Position numbers and translations under genes: made by a program
DNA from: Mycobacterium sp. 1274761.0
GTDB lineage: Bacteria > Actinomycetota > Actinomycetes > Mycobacteriales > Mycobacteriaceae
Reading direction: 5' to 3'
DNA: 38,421 nt
Assembly (NCBI RefSeq): GCF_001668615.1
Contig: NZ_LZMC01000010.1
Coordinates: forward strand, 1 to 38,421
In this document: piece after piece, positions 31,331-38,421 of the stretch
Layout of the letters: each line of letters starts with the position of its first letter
Position numbering within the stretch: position 1 is the first letter of the stretch
Notes under the pieces: generated by a model
What the model saw: only the letters and a program-made list of their open reading frames with translations
What the model was told of the DNA's origin: nothing
The model's database searches: none

Positions 31331-33208
31331 TCACGGCTCGATGATGTTGAAGCCAGGATCGGGCCGGTCCACCACCGCCATGATCGACGGCAACGCGTCC
31401 GCGTCGCCGGTGGTCTCGAGACCGGGTGAACTGGTGTCGCCGGCGGCGAACGTCAACAGCCGCAACTTGTTCGCGAGCCTGATCGTCGCCTGCGCCGTCG
31501 ACTCGTCGGCGGGCACCTTGCGGTACACCAGCACCCCGTTGCGCACCGCCAGCCGATAGTTGGTCGCGGTGTCGAGGAACGTGACGTCGACGGCGACGTC
31601 GAGATCCCATGCCCGCGGGCCGTTGATGTTGATCGCGAGCGTGTCGAACATCTGCTCCGGGGACAGCTGGGCGAGCATCGTCGGCGACGCCGCCTGCGTC
31701 GGCGTGCCGAAGTTGCCGTCCCGCAATTCGGTTGCACCGGAGAGGAAGAAGTTGCGCCACACCGCGTTCTCGGCGCCGTATGCGAGCTGCTCCAGCGTGT
31801 CGGCGTAGAGCGAGCGCGCCGCCGCATGGCTGCGGTCGGTGAAGATCGCGTGGTCGAGCAGCGTTGCCGCCCAACGGAAATCGCCGCCATCGAAAGCTTT
31901 CCGGGCGCCCTCGACGACGCGGTCGATGCCGCCCATCGCCTCGACGTAGCGCGGGCCGATGGCCTCCGGCGGGTGCGCCCACAGCCGGCCCGGGTTGCCG
32001 TCGAACCAGCCCATGTAGCGCTGGTAGACGGCCTTGACGTTGTGGCTGATAGAACCGTAGTAGCCGTGTGCATGCCAGGCCTTCTCCAGCGCGGGCGGCA
32101 GCGCGAAGTTCTCCGCGATCTCGATTCCGGTGTACCCCTGGTTCAGCAGCCGCAGCGTCTGATCGTGCAGATACGAATAGAGATCCCGTTGCAGCGAAAG
32201 GAACTCGACGATCTGCTCCCTGCCCCAGGTCGGCCAGTGGTGCGACGCGAACACGACATCGGTGCGGGCGGCGAAGGTGTCGATGGCCTCGGTCAGATAC
32301 CCGGCCCACCCGTGCGGATCGCGGACCAGCGCGCCGCGCAGCGTCAGCAGGTTGTGCAGGTTGTGGGTGGCGTTCTCAGCCATGCACAGCGCCCGGAATC
32401 GCGGGAAGTAGAAGTGCATCTCGGCGGGTGCCTCGGTGCCCGGCGCCATCTGGAACTCGATCTCGACCCCGTCGACGGTGTGCGTTTCACCGGTTTCGCG
32501 GATGTCGAGCGTCGGCACGATCAACGCCACCTCGCCCGTCGACCCGACCTGGCCCAGCCCGCAGCCGACCTGGCCCTGCGGTCCGCGCGCCAGCGCACCG
32601 CCGTACATGTAGCCGGCCCGCCGCGCCATCGCCGTTCCGGCGTAGACGTTCTCCTGCACGGCGTGCTGGGTGAAGTGCTCGGGGGCGATCACCACGACCT
32701 TGCCCGCGTCGACGTCGGCCTGCGACGTCACGCCGAGCACGCCGCCGAAGTGGTCGACGTGGCTGTGGGTATAGATGACAGCGGTGACGGGCCGCTCACC
32801 CCGGTGCGAGCGGTACAGAGCCAGCGCCGCCGCGGCGGTCTCGGTGGAGATCAACGGGTCGATGACGATGACGCCGGTGTCGCCCTCGATGAAGCTGATG
32901 TTGGACAGGTCGAGACCACGCACCTGGTAGATGCCCGGAACCACTTCGTAGAGGCCTTGCTTGGCGCACAATTGGCTCTGCCGCCAGAGGCTGGGATGCA
33001 CGGTCGCAGGTGCGTCGCCGTCGATAAACGCATAGACGTCGTTGTCCCACACCACCCGGCCGTCGCCCGCCGTCACCACGCACGGCTGCAGCGCGGCGAT
33101 GAACCCGCGGTCGGCGGCCTCGAAATCGGCGGTGTCGGCGAACGGCAGCGTGCTGTGGTGTTCGCGGTTGGCGGCTTCAATGACGGCGGTGGGCGGCTTC
33201 TGCTCCAT
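31331..33208 (-). CDS. Alkylsulfatase-like metallo-beta-lactamase-fold hydrolase (Rv3762c-like)
   Basis: A 625-residue enzyme of the SdsA1 family that hydrolyses alkyl sulfate esters. The N-terminal metallo-beta-lactamase domain carries THSHVDHFGG (zinc ligands), CMAENATHNLHNLLTLRG with the conserved Glu/Asn-His region, and ASHHWPTWG. It is followed by a dimerisation domain (from about NVKAVYQRYMGWFDGNP) and a C-terminal SCP2-like domain that would bind the alkyl chain (AININGPRAWDLDVAVDVTFLD). No signal peptide is seen, so it is probably cytoplasmic. The ATG at 33208 is used; an upstream GTG at 33229 is possible. Converges on the SDR gene with a 3-base gap. Confidence 0.9.
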   Translation of the reverse strand: MEQKPPTAVIEAANREHHSTLPFADTADFEAADRGFIAALQPCVVTAGDGRVVWDNDVYAFIDGDAPATVHPSLWRQSQLCAKQGLYEVVPGIYQVRGLDLSNISFIEGDTGVIVIDPLISTETAAAALALYRSHRGERPVTAVIYTHSHVDHFGGVLGVTSQADVDAGKVVVIAPEHFTQHAVQENVYAGTAMARRAGYMYGGALARGPQGQVGCGLGQVGSTGEVALIVPTLDIRETGETHTVDGVEIEFQMAPGTEAPAEMHFYFPRFRALCMAENATHNLHNLLTLRGALVRDPHGWAGYLTEAIDTFAARTDVVFASHHWPTWGREQIVEFLSLQRDLYSYLHDQTLRLLNQGYTGIEIAENFALPPALEKAWHAHGYYGSISHNVKAVYQRYMGWFDGNPGRLWAHPPEAIGPRYVEAMGGIDRVVEGARKAFDGGDFRWAATLLDHAIFTDRSHAAARSLYADTLEQLAYGAENAVWRNFFLSGATELRDGNFGTPTQAASPTMLAQLSPEQMFDTLAININGPRAWDLDVAVDVTFLDTATNYRLAVRNGVLVYRKVPADESTAQATIRLANKLRLLTFAAGDTSSPGLETTGDADALPSIMAVVDRPDPGFNIIEP

Positions 33209-33235
33209 GCCGCATGACACTGCCACCAATCAGCG

Positions 33236-33910
33236 TCATGCGGGTTCGGTTGGTGCGAAAACCTCGATCGTGCCGTTGATTTCGCGTACCCGGTACTTGG
33301 GCAGCGGCGGTGGTGCAGTCGGCAGTTGGTGAGTGAGCGTCTCCCCTTCCAGTGAGAAGGACGTCGAATGGCACGGGCATCGCAACCTGCCCTCGGGTGC
33401 GTCCAGCCAGAGCTTGCAACCTTGGTGGGTGCAGACACCCGAGACCGCCTCCAGTTGCGCCTCGTTACGGTGCACGAACCCATTGACCGAACCGAGGTCA
33501 AAGGCAAGCGCGCCGCCCCTCGACAGGTCGGCGCTGGCGCCGACCGCGCGCCAGGTGCCCGCATTGGGTTCCAGCACGCCCTCGGCCGGCGGCGCCGCCT
33601 CGACCGGACCGCGGGACGGAGCCAGCAGATTGCGTCCGACGACGATTCCGGCGGCGGAGGCAGCGACCAGCCCGGTGCCGATGACCACCTGTCTGCGGGT
33701 GCCCGACGGCGCTTCGCCCATCGACTCGGCCAGCCTGCGGTGCAGGTCGGTGACGAACTCCTCGCGCGGCGAGTCGCTGCCGGTGCGCGCCACACGCAGT
33801 TCGATTGCCATCTTCATTTCCTGTGCGTCGACGTCGTCGGGATGTGCCTTACCGGTTCCCCTGCCCCGCAACAGCCCGTCGACGAAGTGGCGCACGGTCC
33901 GTCCGCTCAC
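33236..33910 (-). CDS. Rieske [2Fe-2S] membrane protein coupled to ECF sigma factor
   Basis: 224 residues: a soluble N-terminal part (about 1-68) with charged helices, one membrane segment preceded by twin basic residues (TRRQVVIGTGLVAASAAGIVVG, about 71-92), a Pro/Ala linker and a Rieske domain with both cluster motifs, VCTHQGC and CPCHSTSF. The cluster would face the outside. No quinone oxidase or cytochrome bc1 subunits adjoin it; instead its start overlaps the ECF sigma gene's stop by 4 bases. This gives it the position and topology of an anti-sigma factor, so it may sense redox state and hold the sigma factor. A plain electron-transfer role is the alternative. Confidence 0.88.
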   Translation of the reverse strand: MSGRTVRHFVDGLLRGRGTGKAHPDDVDAQEMKMAIELRVARTGSDSPREEFVTDLHRRLAESMGEAPSGTRRQVVIGTGLVAASAAGIVVGRNLLAPSRGPVEAAPPAEGVLEPNAGTWRAVGASADLSRGGALAFDLGSVNGFVHRNEAQLEAVSGVCTHQGCKLWLDAPEGRLRCPCHSTSFSLEGETLTHQLPTAPPPLPKYRVREINGTIEVFAPTEPA

Positions 33911-34458
33911 AGCGCCTCCTGGTTCATCCGCGCAGCGACCTGTAGTGCCCGATGCTGCAACACCTTCGCGTTGGCGACGCTAACACCCATTCTCACGGCG
34001 GCTTCGCGAACCGAGAACGCCTGCAGGAAACGGAGTTCCAATATTCGGCGGTAGTTTTCGGGCAGCCGTTGCAAAAGATGACGAACCCGATCAGGTGCAT
34101 CCGAGCTGACTATTTCCTCGCGCGATTCGTCGGCGAGGTCGCCCTCGATTGTCGTGATCTCCCGGCCCATCCGGTCCCGCCAATACGATGCGAGCACCGT
34201 GCGGGCGGTCATCTTCAGATATTTGCGGACCTCCGGCACCGTCGCCGAAACTCGCAGAGGTTTCAACGTCGTCATGAAGACTTCCGCGGTCAGGTCTTCG
34301 GCGTCAGGCTGATTGCCTACCTTGGCAAACATCAGTCGGTAGACCCACGTGACGTTGTCGCGGTAAATCGCATCCCAGTCCGGATACGCCGCAGCCGTCA
34401 CCGGTCGCAGACCTCCCTCCGGCTTGAAGCCACGCGCCGAATTGCGGCTCGCGATCAC
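33907..34458 (-). CDS. ECF-type RNA polymerase sigma factor
   Basis: A 183-residue sigma-70 family protein with only regions 2 and 4. Region 2 spans DAIYRDNVTWVYRLMFAKVGNQPDAEDLTAEVFMTTL (about 30-66) and region 4 spans LPENYRRILELRFLQAFSVREAAVRMGVSVANAKVLQHRALQ, which includes the -35-binding helix-turn-helix. GTG start; an alternative valine start lies inside the first 20 residues. It sits between DoxX (12 bases upstream) and the coupled Rieske gene, so the three probably form one operon. No classic zinc-containing anti-sigma gene is present nearby. Confidence 0.9.
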   Translation of the reverse strand: MIASRNSARGFKPEGGLRPVTAAAYPDWDAIYRDNVTWVYRLMFAKVGNQPDAEDLTAEVFMTTLKPLRVSATVPEVRKYLKMTARTVLASYWRDRMGREITTIEGDLADESREEIVSSDAPDRVRHLLQRLPENYRRILELRFLQAFSVREAAVRMGVSVANAKVLQHRALQVAARMNQEAL

Positions 34459-34470
34459 TCGGTCACGGAC

Positions 34471-34944
34471 CTAAACCCGCACACCCGAGACACGTTTTGA
34501 GGCGTCGGCGCGGTTCATCCTGCTGTCCAGCGAGTAGGTGCCGGCGCCGACGAGAAGCAGGAAGAGGCTGCCGCACAGCATCGCCACCTCGAGGCGGCCC
34601 TCGTGGAAGAAATCCCAGAAGCCGCCCTCCTTCGGGTACAGCGTCGCATCACCCCACAGCAGCGGAACTTTGGTGATGGTCAACGCGCCGACCATGTCGA
34701 CGATCATCGGCACGGTCGCCAATCGGGTCATCAGCCCGAGGAGAATCAGGATGCCGCAGAGAATTTCGAAAGTGCCGTCCAGATTGGCGAAGAACGCGGC
34801 TGCCGGAATGCGCGCCTTCTCGAATCGGCCAGCGCCGAGCGCGTCCGGCCGGAGAAACTTGAGCACTCCTTCGCCCGCGAATATCAGCCCCACATAGAGG
34901 CGAATCAAGACGACTGCGCCGCCCGAGATGTCGCGCTGTGACAT
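34471..34944 (-). CDS. DoxX-family membrane protein
   Basis: A 157-residue protein with four membrane helices (about 9-28, 53-72, 78-95 and 118-137). VLIRLYVGLIFAGEGVLKFL and LDGTFEILCGILILLGLMTRLA are typical of DoxX/DoxD proteins, which in other organisms are thiosulfate:quinone oxidoreductase subunits and in mycobacteria take part in a membrane oxidoreductase complex responding to oxidative stress. ATG start with GAAAGG a few bases upstream. It is the first gene of the DoxX-sigma-Rieske group, so it may be both a target of and a partner in that redox circuit. Confidence 0.88.
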   Translation of the reverse strand: MSQRDISGGAVVLIRLYVGLIFAGEGVLKFLRPDALGAGRFEKARIPAAAFFANLDGTFEILCGILILLGLMTRLATVPMIVDMVGALTITKVPLLWGDATLYPKEGGFWDFFHEGRLEVAMLCGSLFLLLVGAGTYSLDSRMNRADASKRVSGVRV

Positions 34945-34973
34945 GCCTACTGCCTTTCGGTGATGTGGTCTCC

Positions 34974-34997
34974 CTTCGAGATAGGCAGTCGGGTTAC
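34974..34997 (-). promoter_or_regulatory. Candidate ECF-type promoter upstream of doxX
   Basis: GTAACC (34997-34992) and CGAAG (34978-34974) on the minus strand lie 30-53 bases before the DoxX start. The first resembles an ECF -35 element; the 13-base spacing is shorter than usual, so this is only a lead for autoregulation. Confidence 0.25.
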
Positions 34998-35076
34998 ACG
35001 CCGCTGGCGTGGTTGACTGACCGCATGAGTGTGCGTCGAGTGGTGACAGCCGACAAGCCGGCCACGATGGCCATCT

Positions 35077-35505
35077 TCATCTGCGGCGCTCACCACGCAG
35101 GAGTTCCAGCCACTGCTGCGCCCGCCGAGCCGACGCCCTCGACAGCCAGGCGTCCTGAATAAGTTCGGTCAGCTCCTGCTTGCCGATACGGTTCAACTCG
35201 CTGGCGCGCACCAACACCGACGGATGACCGTCGAACCGGTCGGTGGTGAAAAACGGGGACTCCGGATCCTGCAGCAGCGCCAGCTTGTCACTCTCGGACT
35301 CGACCCAGATCATGATGACGTCGGCGTAGCGCTCCCCGGTTTCGGGATCCTGCGCATCGGGCTGCGGGGTGCGGAAGAACACGAACGACTTCCCGCCCAC
35401 CTGATAGATGGGGTTGCCCTTCGGACCCTCGATCCGCTTGACGTGCGGCATGCCCGAGGCGATCCGGTGCACGTCGGCGACCGTGGCCGGCCGGTCACGC
35501 GCCAC
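35077..35505 (-). CDS. MmcQ/YjbR family protein
   Basis: A 142-residue protein of the MmcQ/YjbR family with a CyaY-like fold. GNPIYQVGGKSFVFFRTP, IMIWVESESDKLALLQDPESPFFTTDRFDGHPSVLVR and TELIQDAWLSRASARRAQQWL follow the family's strand and helix order. The biochemical role of the family is unsettled (DNA binding has been proposed). Its start overlaps the end of the upstream phosphoesterase gene by 11 bases, so they are likely co-transcribed. Confidence 0.87.
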   Translation of the reverse strand: MARDRPATVADVHRIASGMPHVKRIEGPKGNPIYQVGGKSFVFFRTPQPDAQDPETGERYADVIMIWVESESDKLALLQDPESPFFTTDRFDGHPSVLVRASELNRIGKQELTELIQDAWLSRASARRAQQWLELLRGERRR

Positions 35506-36001
35506 GGCGTTCCAACCGGTGCAGGGTGACGCCGGACAGCACGCCGCCGTCGGCCACGGCGGTCATGAAGGTGCAGAACGGCTGGCGCCTACGGTCGGTC
35601 GGCGATCCAGGGTTGAGCAGGCGCAGCCCGGTCGCAGCCGTGGTGTCCCAGGGAATGTGGCTGTGCCCGAACACAAGAACGTCGGTGTCGGGATAGGCCT
35701 TGGCCATCCGCGCGTCGCGGCCCGCGGACGCGCCCGTCTCGTGCACGACCGTGAAGCGCACCCCACCCAGCGTGGCATCGGCGCGCTCGGGCAGTCGGGC
35801 CCTCAGCTCGTCACCGTCGTTGTTCCCCCAGCACGCCACGAGCCTCGAGGCCCTGCGTTCCAGCGCGTCGAGCAGCGCGACGTCCACCCAGTCGCCGGCA
35901 TGCACGACGACGTCGGCGCGGCCCACCTCGTCCCACACTTGCTGGGGCAGATCGCGCGCCCGCTTCGGCACGTGGGTGTCGGCGATCAGCAGCACCCGCA
36001 C
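35495..36001 (-). CDS. YfcE-type metallophosphoesterase
   Basis: A 168-residue calcineurin-like phosphoesterase. DTHVPKR (DxH), HAGDWVD (GD), WGNNDGD (GNND) and VFGHSHIPWD (GHxH) are the complete metal-binding motif set, with a further His in VVHETG. Small stand-alone members such as YfcE and MJ0936 hydrolyse phosphodiesters; some mycobacterial phosphoesterases of this superfamily degrade cyclic nucleotides, but the sequence does not show that here. It lies 2 bases after the NTF2-like gene's stop on the same strand, in a three-gene run ending with MmcQ/YjbR. ATG start. Confidence 0.9.
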   Translation of the reverse strand: MRVLLIADTHVPKRARDLPQQVWDEVGRADVVVHAGDWVDVALLDALERRASRLVACWGNNDGDELRARLPERADATLGGVRFTVVHETGASAGRDARMAKAYPDTDVLVFGHSHIPWDTTAATGLRLLNPGSPTDRRRQPFCTFMTAVADGGVLSGVTLHRLERRGA

Positions 36002-36003
36002 GG

Positions 36004-36390
36004 TCAGCCCGCGGCGAGCAGTTCGGCCATCTTCGGCATCAGCGCCTGCAGGCCCTTGAGCGGGCGCACCATCACCTTGACCGCGACGATCTTGTTGTCG
36101 TCGTTCCAGTGGATCATGTCGATGCCGTTGACGTACTTCCCGTCGACGGTCGCGACGAACTCAAGGATGGCCGAGCGCTCGTTGTACCACTTCTCGACGT
36201 AGTGGAAGTCGGTGTCACCGAACACCTTTGCCGCTGCGCTCAGATACGCGACGGTTTTGGCGCGGCCCTCCTGAGGCGTGAACACCGCAGGCGAGCAGAA
36301 CACCGCGTCGTCGGTCAGCAGGTCTTCGAGTTCAGATGTGCGGCCGTTTTCGATGATGTCTATCCAGCGCGCGATCACCCGTGGCGTCAT
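36004..36390 (-). CDS. NTF2-like/SnoaL-fold protein
   Basis: A 128-residue protein with a helix pair at the N-terminus (VIARWIDIIENGRTSELEDLLTDDAVFCSP) and the curved beta sheet of the NTF2-like superfamily (FHYVEKWYNERSAILEFVATVDGKYVNGIDMIHWNDDNKIVAVKVMVRPL). Members include isomerases, hydrolases and ligand-binding proteins. The ATG at 36390 begins the fold; the open frame extends upstream into the intergenic region. It is divergent from the amidohydrolase gene, and a perfect 10-bp inverted repeat lies between the two. Confidence 0.83.
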   Translation of the reverse strand: MTPRVIARWIDIIENGRTSELEDLLTDDAVFCSPAVFTPQEGRAKTVAYLSAAAKVFGDTDFHYVEKWYNERSAILEFVATVDGKYVNGIDMIHWNDDNKIVAVKVMVRPLKGLQALMPKMAELLAAG

Positions 36391-36410
36391 GATTCGACAG
36401 TAACCAACGC

Positions 36411-36466
36411 CGATTCTGCGGGGAGATCGAGTTTCGGCCTCACAAGGCGCCCTCTTCGCAGAATCG
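36411..36466. promoter_or_regulatory. Perfect 10-bp inverted repeat in divergent promoter region
   Basis: CGATTCTGCG (36411-36420) and CGCAGAATCG (36457-36466) are exact inverted copies 36 bases apart, between the NTF2-like and amidohydrolase starts. A smaller palindrome GTGATCAC (36490-36497) lies nearer the amidohydrolase. Either could be an operator; a TetR-type gene follows the amidohydrolase. Confidence 0.4.
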
Positions 36467-36523
36467 GCTCGAAGGTGAAGAAAAAGATTGTGATCACTCA
36501 CTATCTTCGGTTAGGGTCACCGC

Positions 36524-38305
36524 ATGACCTACGACGTAATCGTTCGCAACGGCCTGTGGTTCGACGGCACCGGCGCCCGCCCGCAACGCCGCACGCTGGG
36601 CATTCGGGATGGCATTGTGGCCACCGTCTCAGCTGAGCCCCTCGACGAGACGGGCTGCCCGGACGTCATCGACGCCGAGGGCAAGTGGATCGTCCCCGGC
36701 TTCATCGACGTGCATACGCACTACGACGCCGAAGTATTGCTCGATCCCGGCCTGCGCGAGTCGGTCCGCCACGGGGTGACGACCGTGCTGCTGGGCAACT
36801 GCTCGCTGTCGACGGTCTACGCCGACTCGGAGGACGCCGCCGACCTGTTCAGCCGCGTCGAGGCCGTGCCGCGTCAGTTTGTGCTCGGTGCGCTCGAGGC
36901 CAAGAAGACCTGGTCGGGTCCCGCCGAATACGTGCGTGCACTCGACGAGCTGCCGCTGGGCCCGAACATCAGCTCCATGCTCGGTCATTCGGACCTGCGC
37001 ACCTCGGTGCTGGGCCTCGACCGGGCCACCACCGAAGAGGTCACGCCGACCGACGCCGAACTGGACAAGATGGCCAAGCTACTCGACGAAGCGCTGGACG
37101 CCGGCCTGCTCGGGCTGTCGGGCATGGACGCCCCGATCGACAAGCTCGACGGTGACCGCTTCCGCTCCCGCGCCCTGCCATCGACGTTTGCGACCTGGCG
37201 CGAGCGCCGCCGGCTGATCAAGGTGCTGCGCAAGCGGGGCCGCATTCTGCAGAGCGCACCTAACACCAAGAACCCGCTGGAGGCCGTGAACTTCTTCCTG
37301 TCCAGCAGCAAGTGGTTCGGCCGTCGGCCGGGCGTCCGCGTCAGCCTGCTGGTGTCGGCCGACGCCAAGTCCAACACCGGCGCAGTGCACGTATTCGGTC
37401 CTGGCACAAGGTTTCTCAACAGAGTGTTCGATTCGCTGGTCCGGTTCCAGCACCTGCCGGTGCCGTTCGAGCTGTATTCAGACGGGATCGACCTGCCGGT
37501 GTTCGAGGAATTCGGCGCCGGTACGGCCGCCCTTCACCTTCGCGATCAGCTCGAGCGCAACGAGCTGCTGGCCGACAAGGAGTACCGCCGCCGGTTCCGC
37601 GAGTCGTTCGACCGCAAGAAGCTCGGCCCGTCGCTGTGGCACCGCGACTTCCACGACGCGACGATCGTCGAATGCCCCGACAAGACCCTGATCGGCAAGA
37701 GCTTCGGCCAGATCGCCGACGAACGCGGCCTGCATCCGTTGGACGCCTTCCTCGACGTGCTCGTCGAAAACGGCGAACGCAACGTGCGGTGGACGACGAT
37801 CGTCGCCAACCACCGGCCCAAGCATCTCAACGCGTTGGCCGTCGATCCGTCGGTCCACATGGGCTTCTCCGATGCTGGCGCGCACCTTCGCAACATGGCC
37901 TTCTACAACTTCGCTGTGAAGCTGCTGCGCCGGGTCCGCGACGCCGAGCTGTCCGGCAGGCCGTTCATGACGGTCGAGCACGCGGTGCACCGGCTCACCG
38001 CCGAGGTGGCCAACTGGTTCGGCGTGCCCGCGGGCACCCTGCGCGAGGGTGACCGTGCCGACTTCGCCGTGATCGACCCCTCGGGGCTCGACGACTCCGT
38101 CGACGCCTATCACGAGGAGAAGGTGCCGTTCTACGGGGACCTGTCGCGCATGGTCAACCGCAACGACGACGCGGTGGTCGTCACCGCGGTGAACGGCACG
38201 GTGGTGTTCCGCGATGGTGAGTTCTGCGACGGCTATGGCCAGACGGTGAAGTCGGGCCGGTTCCTCAAGGCCGGGCAGAGCGCACGGGAAACCGTGTCCG
38301 CCTGA
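36524..38305 (+). CDS. N-acyl-D-amino-acid deacylase family amidohydrolase
   Basis: A 593-residue metal-dependent amidohydrolase. IVRNGLWFDGTGA and IVPGFIDVHTHYDAEVLLDPGLRESVRHGVTTVLLGNC show the N-terminal beta sandwich and the HxH zinc motif; MLGHSDLR, the WHRDFHDATI region and MGFSDAGAHLRNMAF (metal/catalytic Asp) complete the barrel site, and GDRADFAVIDP closes the sandwich. Family members cleave N-acyl-D-amino acids, but many mycobacterial relatives are uncharacterised. It is read towards the TetR-like fragment, 1 base later, and may be regulated by it. ATG start. Confidence 0.9.
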   Translation: MTYDVIVRNGLWFDGTGARPQRRTLGIRDGIVATVSAEPLDETGCPDVIDAEGKWIVPGFIDVHTHYDAEVLLDPGLRESVRHGVTTVLLGNCSLSTVYADSEDAADLFSRVEAVPRQFVLGALEAKKTWSGPAEYVRALDELPLGPNISSMLGHSDLRTSVLGLDRATTEEVTPTDAELDKMAKLLDEALDAGLLGLSGMDAPIDKLDGDRFRSRALPSTFATWRERRRLIKVLRKRGRILQSAPNTKNPLEAVNFFLSSSKWFGRRPGVRVSLLVSADAKSNTGAVHVFGPGTRFLNRVFDSLVRFQHLPVPFELYSDGIDLPVFEEFGAGTAALHLRDQLERNELLADKEYRRRFRESFDRKKLGPSLWHRDFHDATIVECPDKTLIGKSFGQIADERGLHPLDAFLDVLVENGERNVRWTTIVANHRPKHLNALAVDPSVHMGFSDAGAHLRNMAFYNFAVKLLRRVRDAELSGRPFMTVEHAVHRLTAEVANWFGVPAGTLREGDRADFAVIDPSGLDDSVDAYHEEKVPFYGDLSRMVNRNDDAVVVTAVNGTVVFRDGEFCDGYGQTVKSGRFLKAGQSARETVSA

Positions 38306-38306
38306 A

Positions 38307-38421
38307 ATGGCCAGAACCCAGCAGCAGCGCCGCGAGGACACCATCGCCCGCCGGGCGATGACCTTGGCCGACGCACGTGCATACCCGATCTCGATGATCG
38401 TGGCGATACTCGCGTCGAGCA
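38307..38421 (+). pseudogene. TetR-family regulator, folded back at the window end
   Basis: From ATG 38307 the plus strand reads MARTQQQRREDTIAR, a typical TetR N-terminus, then becomes unlike TetR. On the minus strand 38421 to about 38345 reads LLDASIATIIEIGYARASA, KVIARRA, exactly the next part of a TetR helix-turn-helix domain. The two parts meet at a palindrome, ATCGCCCG-C-CGGGCGAT (38343-38359). So the gene is interrupted by an inversion of its codons ~16-41, or the sequence is a fold-back chimera near a contig end. The gene continues outside the window. Confidence 0.6.

Noticed and set aside
31826..33217. Long plus-strand open frame opposite the alkylsulfatase-like gene
   Set aside because: No domain sense and lies entirely antisense to a clear enzyme gene.

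Overview
The window comes from a high-GC actinobacterium, almost certainly a Mycobacterium/Mycolicibacterium. It carries an LpqH-type lipoprotein, DUF732 and DUF4185 secreted proteins, PknH-type sensor and class III cyclase architectures typical of mycobacteria. Gene order from a tRNA-Ser gene through tadA, tyrA, proZ/W/V/X, a LapA-like gene and a FadE36-type phosphotransferase recalls the M. tuberculosis Rv3751-Rv3762c region. That comparison is from memory, not a search.

Left core region (1-11.9 kb): the 3' end of an ATP-dependent DNA ligase (LigC type); a divergent sugar/amine-kinase-like gene and class III aminotransferase that resemble the human hydroxylysine kinase / phospho-lyase pair; glutamyl-Q tRNA(Asp) synthetase; CoA-transferase; O-methyltransferase; Tgt; LpqH-like lipoprotein; DUF732; DUF4185 (GH183-like); flavin reductase; RibD-like reductase.

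Genomic island (11905-22293): a 28-bp direct repeat (27/28 identical, copies 10,361 bp apart) is the 3' end of a tRNA-Ser(CGA) gene. The intact tRNA is at the right end, next to a tyrosine integrase broken by two frameshifts. The cargo is an intact serine recombinase with a candidate res site, an SRPBCC protein, a DinB-like protein, a conserved hypothetical, and three class III nucleotide cyclases of three different architectures: alpha/beta-hydrolase fold + cyclase, cyclase + STAND ATPase, and six-helix membrane + HAMP + cyclase. The island edges hold decayed genes (NTF2-like, PknH-type sensor, integrase) while the centre is intact, which suggests an immobilised island whose signalling cargo is retained.

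Right core region (22.3-38.4 kb): tRNA-Ser, tadA and its partner, tyrA, an osmoprotectant ABC transporter (proX-V-W-Z) translationally coupled to a glycolipid-binding-domain gene, a LapA-like membrane protein, a phosphotransferase, a histidine phosphatase, an SDR, an alkylsulfatase-like metallo-beta-lactamase-fold enzyme, a DoxX / ECF sigma factor / Rieske operon, MmcQ/YjbR, a phosphoesterase, an NTF2-like protein and an N-acyl-D-amino-acid deacylase-type amidohydrolase. The last ~115 bases look like a TetR gene folded back on itself: the first ~15 codons on the plus strand, then the next ~26 codons in reverse complement. This is either a real small inversion or a sequencing/assembly chimera.

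Two themes link the genes: tRNA anticodon modification (GluQRS, Tgt, TadA) and second-messenger signalling (three cyclases) carried on a tRNA-integrated island. No CRISPR array, rRNA or insertion-sequence transposase was seen, and no gap over about 300 bases lacks a gene.
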